Below, piece after piece: positions 1 through 9,233 of a DNA stretch of 64,000 nt. The notes beneath the pieces are model-generated. The model ran no database searches, was not told where the DNA came from, and worked only from the letters and a program-made list of their open reading frames with translations. The translations under genes were made by a program, and so were the position numbers. Position 1 is the stretch's first letter; the number at the start of each line of letters is the position of its first letter. The DNA comes from M3 sp045133615 (GTDB lineage: Bacteria; Bacteroidota; Bacteroidia; Bacteroidales; Muribaculaceae). Where the stretch lies: positions 3,314 through 67,313 of the forward strand of contig JBGUUQ010000025.1 in NCBI GenBank assembly GCA_045133615.1. The letters run 5' to 3'.

Positions 1-2199
1 TTCGCATCGGTCATCTACTCATCCGACGGTGAAGAACTCGGTCGCTACTATCAAAACACCGGCAATCGTGTGTATGTCGACATCGACGACATCTCAGAAC
101 ACGTAATAAATGCCCTGATTGCCACCGAGGACTCCCGATTTGAAGAACACTCCGGCATCGATATTCGTGCTATGATGCGCGTAATGGTTAAGACCGTTTT
201 ACTCCGGCAAAAGAATGCCGGTGGTGGTTCCACAATCACCCAACAGCTTGCAAAGCAACTCTATTCACCATCTTCGGAAAGCATGCTCGAACGCGCTCTC
301 CAAAAACCGATTGAGTGGATGATTGCCATAAAGCTCGAACGCTACTACTCAAAAGACGAAATAGTACGAATGTATCTCAACCAATTCGACTTCCTTTACA
401 ATGCTGTGGGAATCAAATCGGCTGCATACGTCTATTTCGGCAAAGATCCTAAAGACCTGACAATAGAAGAAGCGGCTACTTTGGTCGGAATGGTAAAAAA
501 CCCATCCTACTACAATCCTGTACGCCGCAACGAACGTACTCGCGAGCGTCGCAACGTAGTATTCGAGCAGATGAGAAAGGCCGATATGATTACAAAAGAG
601 GAATGTGACTCCCTGCAAAAGTTGCCGTTGGTACTCAATTTCCATCGTGTCGACCATAAGGAAGGACTTGCACCATATTTCCGTGAGGAACTGCGCCGCA
701 TATTGAAAGCAAAAAAGCCTTTGCTGAGCGATTACGAATCATGGGAGAAGCAAAAATACATCGACGACTCCATTGCATGGGAAACAAACCCGCTATTCGG
801 ATGGATTGAAAAGAATCCTAAGCCCGACGGCACAAAATACAATATATATACCGACGGTCTGAAAATATTCACCACCATCGATTCTCGCATGCAAAGATAT
901 GCCGAAGAAGCCGTATCCAAACATATGAGTGGATATTTGCAACCTCAATTTTTCAAAGAAAAGCGTGGTGTAAAGGGTGCTCCTTACACTACCAACCGCG
1001 AAGAATTGTCCTCCTCTCAACTGCAATCACTCATCAATACGGCCATAAAGCAAAGCGATCGTTATCGATTGATGAAGAAAGCCGGAAAAAGCGAGAAAGA
1101 AATCCAAAATGCGTTCAATACGCCAATCGACATGAAAGTGTTCAGCTATAACGGCGCAATTGACACTACGATGACTCCTCGCGATTCCATCTTGTATCAC
1201 AAACATTTCCTCCGCACAGGATTTATGTCGATGGATCCGACCAACGGACATGTCAAGGCATACGTTGGAGGTCCGAATTTCGCATTTTTCCAATATGATA
1301 TGGTATCTACCGGTCGTCGACAAATCGGTTCTACCATCAAACCATTCCTATACACTTATGCCATGGAGGAAGGATTCACCCCGTGCGACCAATTCCTCAA
1401 CGAGCAACCCACCATTCTTGACGAAGCAGGACGCCCTTGGTCGCCACGCAATGCCGGTAACGCTCGTGTAGGAGAAATGGTTGACTTAAGATGGGCGTTG
1501 ACCAACTCAAACAACTGGATATCCGCCCGACTAATGGAGCAATTATCGCCCGCGACACTCGCCCGCAATATGCACAACTTCGGCATTACAAGCCACATCG
1601 ACCCGGTAATCTCTCTATGTCTCGGTCCGTGTGATGTTTCTGTAAAAGAGATGGTGACAGCATATTCGGCTTTTGCCAACAAGGGAATGCGTGTAGATCC
1701 CATCTTCGTGACTGCCATTGCAGACGAAAACGGCAATATAATAGGCGAGTTTACTCCAAAACACACTGAAGTGATTAGCGAAACGGCATATTACAGAATC
1801 TTGTCGATTTTGCTCAACGTTGTCGATAGCGGTACCGGTAATCGTCTACGCCGCGCCCCGTATAATATCACAGCACAAATGGGAGGTAAAACCGGTACAA
1901 CCAACTACAATGCCGATGGATGGTTTATGGGCTTCACCCCGCAACTCGTATCCGGCGTATGGGTTGGTGGCGAAGAGCGCTATATCCACTTCAATGGCAT
2001 GGCATATGGACAGGGAGCATCTATGGCACTTCCAATCTATGGATTGTATATCCAAAAAGTCTATGCTGATAAGACACTCCCCTATTCTCAAAATGCAAAA
2101 TTCACATTCCCCGAAACAGACCTATGCGCAGGTTCTTACTACGGTGAGTTTGAAGATATGTCGGTCGCTGACGAATCTATCGAAGGAGTATTCGATTAA
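1..2199 (+). CDS. Class A penicillin-binding protein (PBP1A-type), 5' end outside the window
   Basis: This is a bifunctional peptidoglycan glycosyltransferase/transpeptidase that polymerises and cross-links the cell wall from the periplasmic face of the inner membrane. The reading frame is open from base 1, so the membrane anchor and true start lie upstream. The GT51 domain shows the EDSRF catalytic-Glu motif (about 127-141), GGSTITQQLAKQL (about 223-261) and a MYLNQ motif. The transpeptidase domain shows the STIK serine motif (about 1330), SNN (about 1507) and KTGTT (about 1888), in the family order and spacing. No catalytic motif is missing. It ends just before a strong hairpin and faces a convergent gene. 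The family call is firm; the paralogue (1A or 1C) is inferred. Confidence 0.95.
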   Translation, partial: FASVIYSSDGEELGRYYQNTGNRVYVDIDDISEHVINALIATEDSRFEEHSGIDIRAMMRVMVKTVLLRQKNAGGGSTITQQLAKQLYSPSSESMLERALQKPIEWMIAIKLERYYSKDEIVRMYLNQFDFLYNAVGIKSAAYVYFGKDPKDLTIEEAATLVGMVKNPSYYNPVRRNERTRERRNVVFEQMRKADMITKEECDSLQKLPLVLNFHRVDHKEGLAPYFREELRRILKAKKPLLSDYESWEKQKYIDDSIAWETNPLFGWIEKNPKPDGTKYNIYTDGLKIFTTIDSRMQRYAEEAVSKHMSGYLQPQFFKEKRGVKGAPYTTNREELSSSQLQSLINTAIKQSDRYRLMKKAGKSEKEIQNAFNTPIDMKVFSYNGAIDTTMTPRDSILYHKHFLRTGFMSMDPTNGHVKAYVGGPNFAFFQYDMVSTGRRQIGSTIKPFLYTYAMEEGFTPCDQFLNEQPTILDEAGRPWSPRNAGNARVGEMVDLRWALTNSNNWISARLMEQLSPATLARNMHNFGITSHIDPVISLCLGPCDVSVKEMVTAYSAFANKGMRVDPIFVTAIADENGNIIGEFTPKHTEVISETAYYRILSILLNVVDSGTGNRLRRAPYNITAQMGGKTGTTNYNADGWFMGFTPQLVSGVWVGGEERYIHFNGMAYGQGASMALPIYGLYIQKVYADKTLPYSQNAKFTFPETDLCAGSYYGEFEDMSVADESIEGVFD

Positions 2200-2218
2200 A
2201 TAGATATTCCAACAACAA

Positions 2219-2262
2219 TTAACGCCCGATTGTCATTACGATAATCGGGCGTTAATGTTTAA
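2219..2262. terminator. Bidirectional intrinsic terminator
   Basis: A perfect 13-bp inverted repeat (2219-2231 with 2243-2255, 11-nt loop, GC-rich core CGCCCGA) is followed on the plus strand by a T-rich stretch. It lies between the convergent PBP and phosphatase genes and can serve both. Confidence 0.8.
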
Positions 2263-2270
2263 TTTTTGAT

Positions 2271-3008
2271 TTATTTAAAGGCTGTATCGTTCTTCACCTC
2301 AAGGTTTTGCGACAACCGTCGGTATTCTTTTGTCGCCAAATATCTATCTATACTATCTGCATGGCGATGATTATGCAAATCAGTGCCTATAAAATCGGCA
2401 TACCCCTTTTCCACGAGATACTCAGCTATCTTGCGTTCACTGCTACCATAATGCCCCGCAAGGCTCAGCAGATTTACCTGAAACATTGTTCCGGTAGCAT
2501 GCAGTTCATCATATCGACTACGTTTATTGCCATGATAATATGCATATCGCTCCGGATGCGCAAGAATCGGACAATATCCCTTCACCTTAAGTTCAAACAA
2601 TATTTGGTCAAGCCCCCAGGGTTCTTGTATAAATGAATTTTCTACAAGCAGATAATTATTAGGCAATGGAACGATATTACCCCCTTCAAGCTGCTTCATA
2701 AAAAACTCATCTATTCTATATTCGGCAGAATGTGACAATTCTATCGTATTGCCCTTTTTAGACAATTCATCTTTCAGTTCAGACAATGCGACTCCGATTG
2801 TGGCGGGAGTATTTTCAAATGTACCCATAGTAACATGCGGACTTGCAATAATCCGATTGATACCCCATCCCTGCATACGTTCGATGAGTTCGACCGACAT
2901 CGACGCATCGGGCGAACCATCATCTATGCCGGGGACTACGTGGCAGTGAATATCTGTACTGAAAAACAATGACGAAGGGACCTCCTTCTTTTTGAAAAAT
3001 CCTAACAT
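2271..3008 (-). CDS. PHP-fold protein-tyrosine phosphatase (CpsB/CapC/YwqE family)
   Basis: This is a probable manganese-dependent tyrosine phosphatase that acts on capsule or exopolysaccharide tyrosine kinases in the cytoplasm. The 245-aa length is normal for the family. Residues 19-31 carry the metal-binding DIHCHVVPGIDDG motif, and a later SPH and AHPERY motif supply further ligands (H in each). No kinase partner lies nearby in the window, although a sugar-phosphate transferase is present 56 kb away. The gene is single, and its start is the only Met before the conserved motif. A TAATTTTG box on the minus strand (3034-3041) could be its -7 element, but the -33 match is poor. Confidence 0.85.
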   Translation of the reverse strand: MLGFFKKKEVPSSLFFSTDIHCHVVPGIDDGSPDASMSVELIERMQGWGINRIIASPHVTMGTFENTPATIGVALSELKDELSKKGNTIELSHSAEYRIDEFFMKQLEGGNIVPLPNNYLLVENSFIQEPWGLDQILFELKVKGYCPILAHPERYAYYHGNKRSRYDELHATGTMFQVNLLSLAGHYGSSERKIAEYLVEKGYADFIGTDLHNHRHADSIDRYLATKEYRRLSQNLEVKNDTAFK

Positions 3009-3275
3009 TGGCTTTATTTAATTTTTCGGTATGCAAAATTAGTGATAATCTCTGATATGTATAACAATTCTTATGAAATATAGTATCGATATTTTTTTGA
3101 TTTCATTGCCGGATTCATATCATAACACAATACAAATCAACAAATTACATCGCTGACTCATTTTGATTTTTTATTATTTGCATATTCTTATTTATAAATA
3201 TAGTATCCATTCTGAGTAAATTTGCATTGATACCGGCTGCAAGTCAGCATCTATTACTAACTAAATTATTATACC
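3009..3275. promoter_or_regulatory. Divergent AT-rich intergenic region with weak promoter boxes
   Basis: This gap separates two divergent genes. It holds a minus-strand TAATTTTG (3034-3041) facing the phosphatase and a plus-strand TAAATTTG (3217-3224) about 50 bp before the large secreted protein. Neither has a good -33 box at 19-20 bp. No open reading frame or hairpin of note is seen. Confidence 0.4.
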
Positions 3276-6200
3276 ATGTTCAAGAAGAATTTACTCAAAC
3301 ATTCAATCGCAGTGGGTTGCTTGGGTCTCTTCATGTCGGCATCGGCACAAACCGCAATCAGCGTAAGCACCGAATCGACAAAAGTAACTCAAGACTTCAA
3401 CACAATGTACGACGAATCATCTCAAGCAGGCACACTCACGATGCCCGATGGATGGTATGTACAACGACAACTTGACGCACCCCGTACGGTCAGTGCTTTT
3501 TCATCTGCCACATCCGAATTGATGTATCAAGGTGGAGTAAGCCTCGCAAGCAACGCCAAAAACGGCACTTGGAATTTCGGATCAAGCAGCGATGCTACCG
3601 ATCGTGCTATCGGAGGACTATCGACAACCGTATCAAACGGAACTCGCTGTGTCAATCTTCTCTCATTCATTCACAACTCTGCGGAAAAAGAAATCTCAAA
3701 AATCACACTCGATTATGATATAGAAAAATATCGTAATGGCAGTAATACAGCAGGTTTTGCCGTCCAGCTTTATTATTCTACCGATGGTGAAAATTGGACC
3801 AACGCCGGCGATGATTTATACACACTATTCACTCCCGACAGTGAGACATTGGGAGCGGAAATCGTTCCAATCGAAACCGTAAGCGTTGCCGACAAAACAT
3901 TCTTGCTTAACGTCGCAGCCGATTCCGATTTCTATCTTGCATGGAACATCTCCGTAGCATCTGGCACCACTCCCGACAAAGCGATGGGACTTGCCATCGA
4001 TAATATTGAAATCAATGTCGAATACAAAAGCGACAACACCAACTACATTTATGTTGAAGATGTGACCGGATGGAATACGTTAACCCTATATGCAAGCGGC
4101 GATGCAGAACTCTTCGGTGCATATCCCGGCAAGGCATCGGAAGCATCAACCGTGGTAAACGGCGTCACATACAAGGCGTTTGAATACACCGGTACCGGCA
4201 ATTACACTCTCCAAATCAACGATAACGGAGCCGGCAACCAGCTTCCCGACGTTGCCATCACCGGAGGCACGGACTATTATCTATGCGCCACAGCTACCGA
4301 AGTGACAGAAATCGAAGATCCTCTGACCTACACCGGTTGGGTCGACCCGAATCGTCCGGCATTTGTGGCATCCGGCATATATCTTCGCGGCGAAGTCAAT
4401 AGCTGGGGAGCTAATTCGGATTGGGAATTTTCAAATGAAGGAGACGGAACCTACGTTCTATACGACAAGACTCTGTCTGGCGCATTCAAAGTAGCCGACT
4501 CAAGTTGGTCATCAGCATGCAACTATGGTTCAAATGGCTCATCAATATTGATGGACTCCCCCTACTCTCTTGTTTCAGGTACCGATAGCAACATCTCATG
4601 CGGAGGCAACACCTACACATGCAGCCGTATCGTTCTGTCGATTGTCAATGGATCCGCCACTCTTCTTCTCGAAAGCGATGACGATGCCACCAACATCACT
4701 TCTGTATATATAATAGGCGACAACAACGAATGGAACTATATGAATACATCAGGTGAACTTGTGCTTGATGAGACAGATAATCTGTTTAAAGGTCGCGTAA
4801 CAATGACTGCCGGAACATCCGGAAACTGCCAATGGCGTCTATATCAACGTCTCGGTATGAGCGGTGTATGGGGTGCTCCCGACAACACCGATGCCACTGA
4901 AAACTCAACCGCCGGAACACTTGAAAAAGGCAGCACCGGCAAGATGTCGACAGCAGCAGGCACCTACGATGTCACTTTCAATCTCACCACCGGTGAATAC
5001 ACGATGGAAGAGGTCGGCTCATACGCTGTTTCAATGACCTTGCAACCGCAAAACGTGGTATTGGTTCCCACTCTTCCTGAAACTGTAAAAGTACTTTCGC
5101 TCAACAATAGTTTGATTCATTACAACGACCAAGCAGCCGTATTTAATGAAATAGCCGCTGCAATGGGTAAAGATGCCACATGGACCAAGCACACTATGCT
5201 CGGCAAGCCACTCTCCACTCACTACAACGAAGGGGATGGTCTTGGCGAAGATGGTACTCCCACGGCAAAAATGCTTGTTCGTTCTGATGCATGGAGCCAC
5301 ATCATCCTCCAAGAACAAAGCGCACTCCCCCGCACAAGCATCGAAACATTCCGTGCCAATGTGAAGCAATGGGTGGAATATATCCGTGAATATTGCCCCA
5401 ACCCCAACGCTATCATCATTCTCCCGATGAACTGGGCATACAGCAGCGATTGGGAAAACTTCACCGACTACAACCAAAAATTCAACGACAACTACCTCGA
5501 CGTTGCCCGCGACCTCGGTGTAACCATCTGCCCAGTGGCTATGGCATATCAGGCAATATATGATGCCGAAGGCTCTACCGCAACAGCCACTCTCTACAGC
5601 GACGACCGCCATCCGACACCCAAAGCCACTTATTTGGCTGCATGTATGGAATATTCGCTTATCTACGGAGAAGATGCCAACACCATCACCCACACCATCG
5701 CCGACGTAACTGAAGCTGAAGCAGAAAGCATGCGCTCATATGCAAGCAAAGCCATGAACGCATTCACCAACGTAGTCGACCATACTGCCGGAGTTATCCG
5801 TTTTGCCAACGTAATTTACGACCAATTTGGAATGGCTATCGAAAGCGAAACGCCTGTTGAATACACATTGCAAGGCGGAGGAAGCATCGATGACTCTCAA
5901 GTCTTTACTTCAGACAAAACTCTTGGCGAATACACTCTCACCGCAACCAACGGCACATTTACATCGACTGCAACAATCATCGTTACCGAAGCGGAAACCG
6001 AAGTAATTGTATATCCGTCAATCAAGCTCAACGAAGAGATTCTTTCGGCTGAAGAAGATTTTGACGCTATGGGCGACGAAGCTACCGCTACGCTTCCCGA
6101 AGCATGGCGTATCGACAAACAGACAAGTGCACCGCGCACAGTTGGCACATTCCCCACAGCACTCACAAATACGACGTATTCAGGCGGTGTAAGCCTTGCA

Positions 6201-7178
6201 AGCAATGCGAAAAACGGTCTCTGGAACTTTGGAGCTACCGATGATACCGACCGCGCCGTCGGCGGTATTTCCACCGGAGTCGACAACGGCACTCGCTGTG
6301 TCAACGTTTACGCTCATCTTTACAACGACGGAACCAAGAATATAGAAAACCTCACCGTAAGCTACGATGTAGAAAAATACCGTAAAGGTAGCAACTCAGC
6401 CGGCTTTGCCGTTCAGCTCTACTACTCTATCGACGGACGCAACTACACCTCTGCCGGCGACAAATTCTATACATATCTTGAACCGGACGATGCTACCGAA
6501 GGATATGCCGATGTACCCGGAGAAACCATCACGGTAAGCGACATTCTCGACACTACACTCCAACCCGGATGCGACCTCTACCTTGCATGGAACATCTCCG
6601 TCGCAAGTGGTACAGCCGCCAATGCAGCAATGGCTATCGGTATCGACAACTTCAGCATTTCAGGTTCTCTTCCCGAAATTCCCGATTCTGAACATTATAT
6701 CTATGTAATCGACAATACCGGTTACGATGTTTTGGCTCTTTATGCTTGGGGAACAAGCGAATTGTACGGCTCATGGCCCGGACAATATCCCGTAGGCGAA
6801 CAAGAAATAGATGGTAAGCTCTACAAAGTGTTCACATTCAACACCACAGTTGCAGGCAGCTACAATCTTATTTTCAATAACGGCAACAACGGCAAGCAAC
6901 TTAGCGACTACACCGTTACCGAACTTCGCGACTACTATTTCGAAATCGATACCGTAAATGGCGTGAAAGAAATCACAAGCGCCATCGACAATATCGATTC
7001 TGACAGCACTTCAGTATCAGTAGCCGGAAATGTCGTATATGCCGACAGCGAAATATACGTATTCAACATCAATGGTCAATTAATATTGAAAGGTGAAAAA
7101 AGCGTTGATTTAAGCAATTGTCTCAATGGCGTTTATATCGTAAAAACAGCCGATACGACAATAAAAGTCATTCGTTAA
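3276..7178 (+). CDS. Large secreted multidomain protein with SGNH/DUF4886-like esterase domain, duplicated binding modules and T9SS sorting tail
   Basis: This 1300-aa protein has a signal peptide (residues 1-24, ending ASAQ). A jelly-roll-like module (about 36-250) and a starch-binding-module-like segment (about 259-350) occur near the N-terminus and again as a diverged second copy (about 925-1125 and 1142-1235). Between them are two SusE/F-like beta segments (about 368 and 475) and an SGNH-type domain (about 604-800) with the block-I serine in LSLNNS and the block-V Asp/His in DDRHPT, as in DUF4886 proteins. The last 70 residues match a type IX secretion sorting domain (VFNINGQL, then NGVYIVK). 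It is probably a surface or extracellular carbohydrate esterase; the substrate is unknown. It is transcribed alone, with a terminator directly downstream. Confidence 0.75.
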   Translation: MFKKNLLKHSIAVGCLGLFMSASAQTAISVSTESTKVTQDFNTMYDESSQAGTLTMPDGWYVQRQLDAPRTVSAFSSATSELMYQGGVSLASNAKNGTWNFGSSSDATDRAIGGLSTTVSNGTRCVNLLSFIHNSAEKEISKITLDYDIEKYRNGSNTAGFAVQLYYSTDGENWTNAGDDLYTLFTPDSETLGAEIVPIETVSVADKTFLLNVAADSDFYLAWNISVASGTTPDKAMGLAIDNIEINVEYKSDNTNYIYVEDVTGWNTLTLYASGDAELFGAYPGKASEASTVVNGVTYKAFEYTGTGNYTLQINDNGAGNQLPDVAITGGTDYYLCATATEVTEIEDPLTYTGWVDPNRPAFVASGIYLRGEVNSWGANSDWEFSNEGDGTYVLYDKTLSGAFKVADSSWSSACNYGSNGSSILMDSPYSLVSGTDSNISCGGNTYTCSRIVLSIVNGSATLLLESDDDATNITSVYIIGDNNEWNYMNTSGELVLDETDNLFKGRVTMTAGTSGNCQWRLYQRLGMSGVWGAPDNTDATENSTAGTLEKGSTGKMSTAAGTYDVTFNLTTGEYTMEEVGSYAVSMTLQPQNVVLVPTLPETVKVLSLNNSLIHYNDQAAVFNEIAAAMGKDATWTKHTMLGKPLSTHYNEGDGLGEDGTPTAKMLVRSDAWSHIILQEQSALPRTSIETFRANVKQWVEYIREYCPNPNAIIILPMNWAYSSDWENFTDYNQKFNDNYLDVARDLGVTICPVAMAYQAIYDAEGSTATATLYSDDRHPTPKATYLAACMEYSLIYGEDANTITHTIADVTEAEAESMRSYASKAMNAFTNVVDHTAGVIRFANVIYDQFGMAIESETPVEYTLQGGGSIDDSQVFTSDKTLGEYTLTATNGTFTSTATIIVTEAETEVIVYPSIKLNEEILSAEEDFDAMGDEATATLPEAWRIDKQTSAPRTVGTFPTALTNTTYSGGVSLASNAKNGLWNFGATDDTDRAVGGISTGVDNGTRCVNVYAHLYNDGTKNIENLTVSYDVEKYRKGSNSAGFAVQLYYSIDGRNYTSAGDKFYTYLEPDDATEGYADVPGETITVSDILDTTLQPGCDLYLAWNISVASGTAANAAMAIGIDNFSISGSLPEIPDSEHYIYVIDNTGYDVLALYAWGTSELYGSWPGQYPVGEQEIDGKLYKVFTFNTTVAGSYNLIFNNGNNGKQLSDYTVTELRDYYFEIDTVNGVKEITSAIDNIDSDSTSVSVAGNVVYADSEIYVFNINGQLILKGEKSVDLSNCLNGVYIVKTADTTIKVIR

Positions 7179-7200
7179 TCCACTAACCCTTTTATTCCGC

Positions 7201-7240
7201 GTTCGGGAGGATTCTCTTTTGAGTCCTCCCGAACTCTTTT
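7201..7240 (+). terminator. Intrinsic terminator after the SGNH-domain gene
   Basis: An 11-bp perfect stem (7201-7211 with 7224-7234, GTTCGGGAGGA) with a 12-nt loop is followed by TCTTTTATTT. It lies 22 bp after the stop codon. Confidence 0.85.
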
Positions 7241-7241
7241 A

Positions 7242-7273
7242 TTTGCGAAATCATATGAAAATTCTTATCTTTG
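7242..7273 (+). promoter_or_regulatory. Bacteroidetes-type promoter for the first DUF6377 gene
   Basis: TTTG (7242-7245), a 20-bp spacer and TATCTTTG (7266-7273) match the sigma-ABfr consensus. The predicted start of transcription is near 7280, about 20 nt before the ATG. The -33 box sits directly behind the preceding terminator. Confidence 0.8.
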
Positions 7274-7298
7274 TATTATCATACTTAAATAGCTTGCC

Positions 7299-8954
7299 AT
7301 GAATTGTTTGCGACTTATTCCTATAGTGCTGACTTTGATATATGCAAACATTACAGTCCTCGCACAAACGCCGTGCGACTCAATGTTGCGTATATTGGAC
7401 ATGACCATAGCATCCAGTTCGGAGTTTGAAAAGGAAAAAGAATTGCGCATTGACATCATAAAGAATGAATTGAAGCAATCGCCGTTGTCGCTCGACGACC
7501 GCCATAGTATCTACCGCCGTCTATACGACGAATACGAATCCTACATTTGCGACTCCGCCCGCGCCTATATCAATCGCGACATCGAACTTGCCCGCAAATC
7601 AGGACGTCAGGATTGGCTTAATTACGCATCCATCAAAAAAGCCCGAATCCTATCCACTTCAGGACTTTTTACCGAAAGCATCGACCAAATACGCAGCATC
7701 GACCGAGCCTGTCTGTCGACCGAAAATCTCTCTGAATACTACAAAACTATCGAAAATACCTATCTGTATCTGTCAGAGTACTCATTTGATGACGAATATA
7801 CGCCACAATATCTGCATCTTGTCAAAGTGTATCGCGATTCTTCGATGCAACAGTTAAAACCCGGTTCATTCAGCCACATGATTACCACCGCACAAGGGCT
7901 TATTCAACAGCGTAAACTCGAAGAGGCTAAGACTACGCTTTTGGCTGAGGCACAACGCCTTCCTGACGATACACGCAATTATGCCGTCCTGTTTGCCACC
8001 CTATCCTATGCATACGAGCTCGAAAAAAACACCGATGCCCGCATGGAATGTTTGATTCGCAGCGCCATTGCAGACATCAAAAGCGTGACAAAAGAAAACA
8101 CTGCTCTGAGACAGATTGCAGAAATTTTATATGAGCGAGGCGACCTCAACCGCGCCAACCAATACGTAAAGAAGAGCCTTGCCGACGCCACATTTTTCAA
8201 CGGACGCATGCGTAATATGCAGGCAACCCGCATGCTACCCATGATTGACGATGCTCACCAAAAGAAACAAGAAGAACAATATAGCACGATTAAGCACTAT
8301 CTATTCATCATCAGTTTGTTATCACTGTTTCTCATCATATCGATCTACCTCATTGTACGCCAAATGAAACGTGTGTCGCGTGCCCACGACCGCATGAAAG
8401 AAATCAATCAGGAGCTCCACGACCTTAACGAAGAGCTGATAGCCGTCAATCATCGTCAACAAGCGACCAACACTTCATTACGCGAATCCAACTGCATAAA
8501 AGAGGAATATATCGGCAGATTCATCGAATTGTGCTCCACCTATATTTCTGAAATCGACTCATATCGCAAAACCTTGCATCGCAAAGCTGCTACCGGAAAA
8601 ATAGATGAAGTAGTGCAAACGCTTAAATCCAAACAATTCATCGATGATGCCTACGATGAATTTTATCGAAACTTCGACGCTTCGTTCCTCAACATTTTCC
8701 CATCTTTCGTCGAGTCGTTCAACCTTTTATTTCCGAAAAACGAACGTATCATCCCGAGGCCGGGCGAAAAACTCAATACCGAATTGCGCATCTATGCCAT
8801 CATACGTCTTGGCATCAACGATAGCACCAAGATAGCCAACTTCCTACGCTGCTCGGTATCGACAATCTACACCTACCGCTCCCGTATTAAAAATCATTCG
8901 CTCTACCGCGATGACTTTGAAGAGCGTATCATGTCCATCAGCTCATTTTCTTGA
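7299..8954 (+). CDS. DUF6377-type membrane-anchored TPR/HTH regulator (paralogue 1)
   Basis: This 551-aa protein has a signal-like N-terminus (residues 1-23), a long helical TPR-like periplasmic region, one transmembrane helix (about 332-353), a coiled coil (about 360-405) and a cytoplasmic C-terminal domain ending in a LuxR-like helix-turn-helix (about 505-545, with STIYTYRSRIKN). The layout suggests a one-component receptor that senses an envelope state and binds DNA while in the membrane; this is inference from the family layout. It lies directly upstream of, and on the same strand as, the GDPD-porin operon, which is the likely target. A paralogue with the same order of parts is encoded at 33264-34844. 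Confidence 0.8.
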   Translation: MNCLRLIPIVLTLIYANITVLAQTPCDSMLRILDMTIASSSEFEKEKELRIDIIKNELKQSPLSLDDRHSIYRRLYDEYESYICDSARAYINRDIELARKSGRQDWLNYASIKKARILSTSGLFTESIDQIRSIDRACLSTENLSEYYKTIENTYLYLSEYSFDDEYTPQYLHLVKVYRDSSMQQLKPGSFSHMITTAQGLIQQRKLEEAKTTLLAEAQRLPDDTRNYAVLFATLSYAYELEKNTDARMECLIRSAIADIKSVTKENTALRQIAEILYERGDLNRANQYVKKSLADATFFNGRMRNMQATRMLPMIDDAHQKKQEEQYSTIKHYLFIISLLSLFLIISIYLIVRQMKRVSRAHDRMKEINQELHDLNEELIAVNHRQQATNTSLRESNCIKEEYIGRFIELCSTYISEIDSYRKTLHRKAATGKIDEVVQTLKSKQFIDDAYDEFYRNFDASFLNIFPSFVESFNLLFPKNERIIPRPGEKLNTELRIYAIIRLGINDSTKIANFLRCSVSTIYTYRSRIKNHSLYRDDFEERIMSISSFS

Positions 8955-9072
8955 TTATTTCAAAGAGGATAATACAACCTCCTATTAATCTTCTCCAATC
9001 GACTAATTAACACCAGGGAATATATATAGGCATATTTTTAGTCGAAATTTGTACACAAAATCATATCTATAA

Positions 9073-9104
9073 TTTGCAAATATAGTTTCATTTGACTATC
9101 TTTG
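9073..9104 (+). promoter_or_regulatory. Promoter of the GDPD-porin operon with symmetric -33 element
   Basis: TTTG (9073-9076), a 20-bp spacer and TATCTTTG (9097-9104) fit the consensus. The -33 box is embedded in a 10-bp palindrome ATTTGCAAAT (9072-9081), flanked by CTAT (9067-9070) and ATAG (9082-9085), which could be an operator. Transcription would start near 9111 and leave a leader of about 120 nt. Confidence 0.75.
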
Positions 9105-9110
9105 TTCCGC

Positions 9111-9160
9111 ATCAAAAGCTTTCGTCTTTCGTAATGAAAGCGACTTGGATACTAATCCAT
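9111..9160 (+). other. Possible structured 5' leader of the GDPD-porin operon
   Basis: Two small adjacent hairpins can form just after the predicted transcription start: CTTTC-GTAAT-GAAAG (9126-9140) and TGGAT-N4-ATCCA (9146-9159). They match no riboswitch that I recognise, and the stems are short. Confidence 0.3.
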
Positions 9161-9233
9161 GTAAGCAAAACCAAACTTAAAATTTTATTATAATTGAATT
9201 AAATTAGTATTAACCCCAATTAACTCTACATTT

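Noticed and set aside
5031..5693. Long minus-strand open frame (220 codons) within the SGNH-domain gene
   Set aside because: It is antisense to a clear domain, starts without a promoter, and its Val/Gly/Cys-rich product matches nothing.
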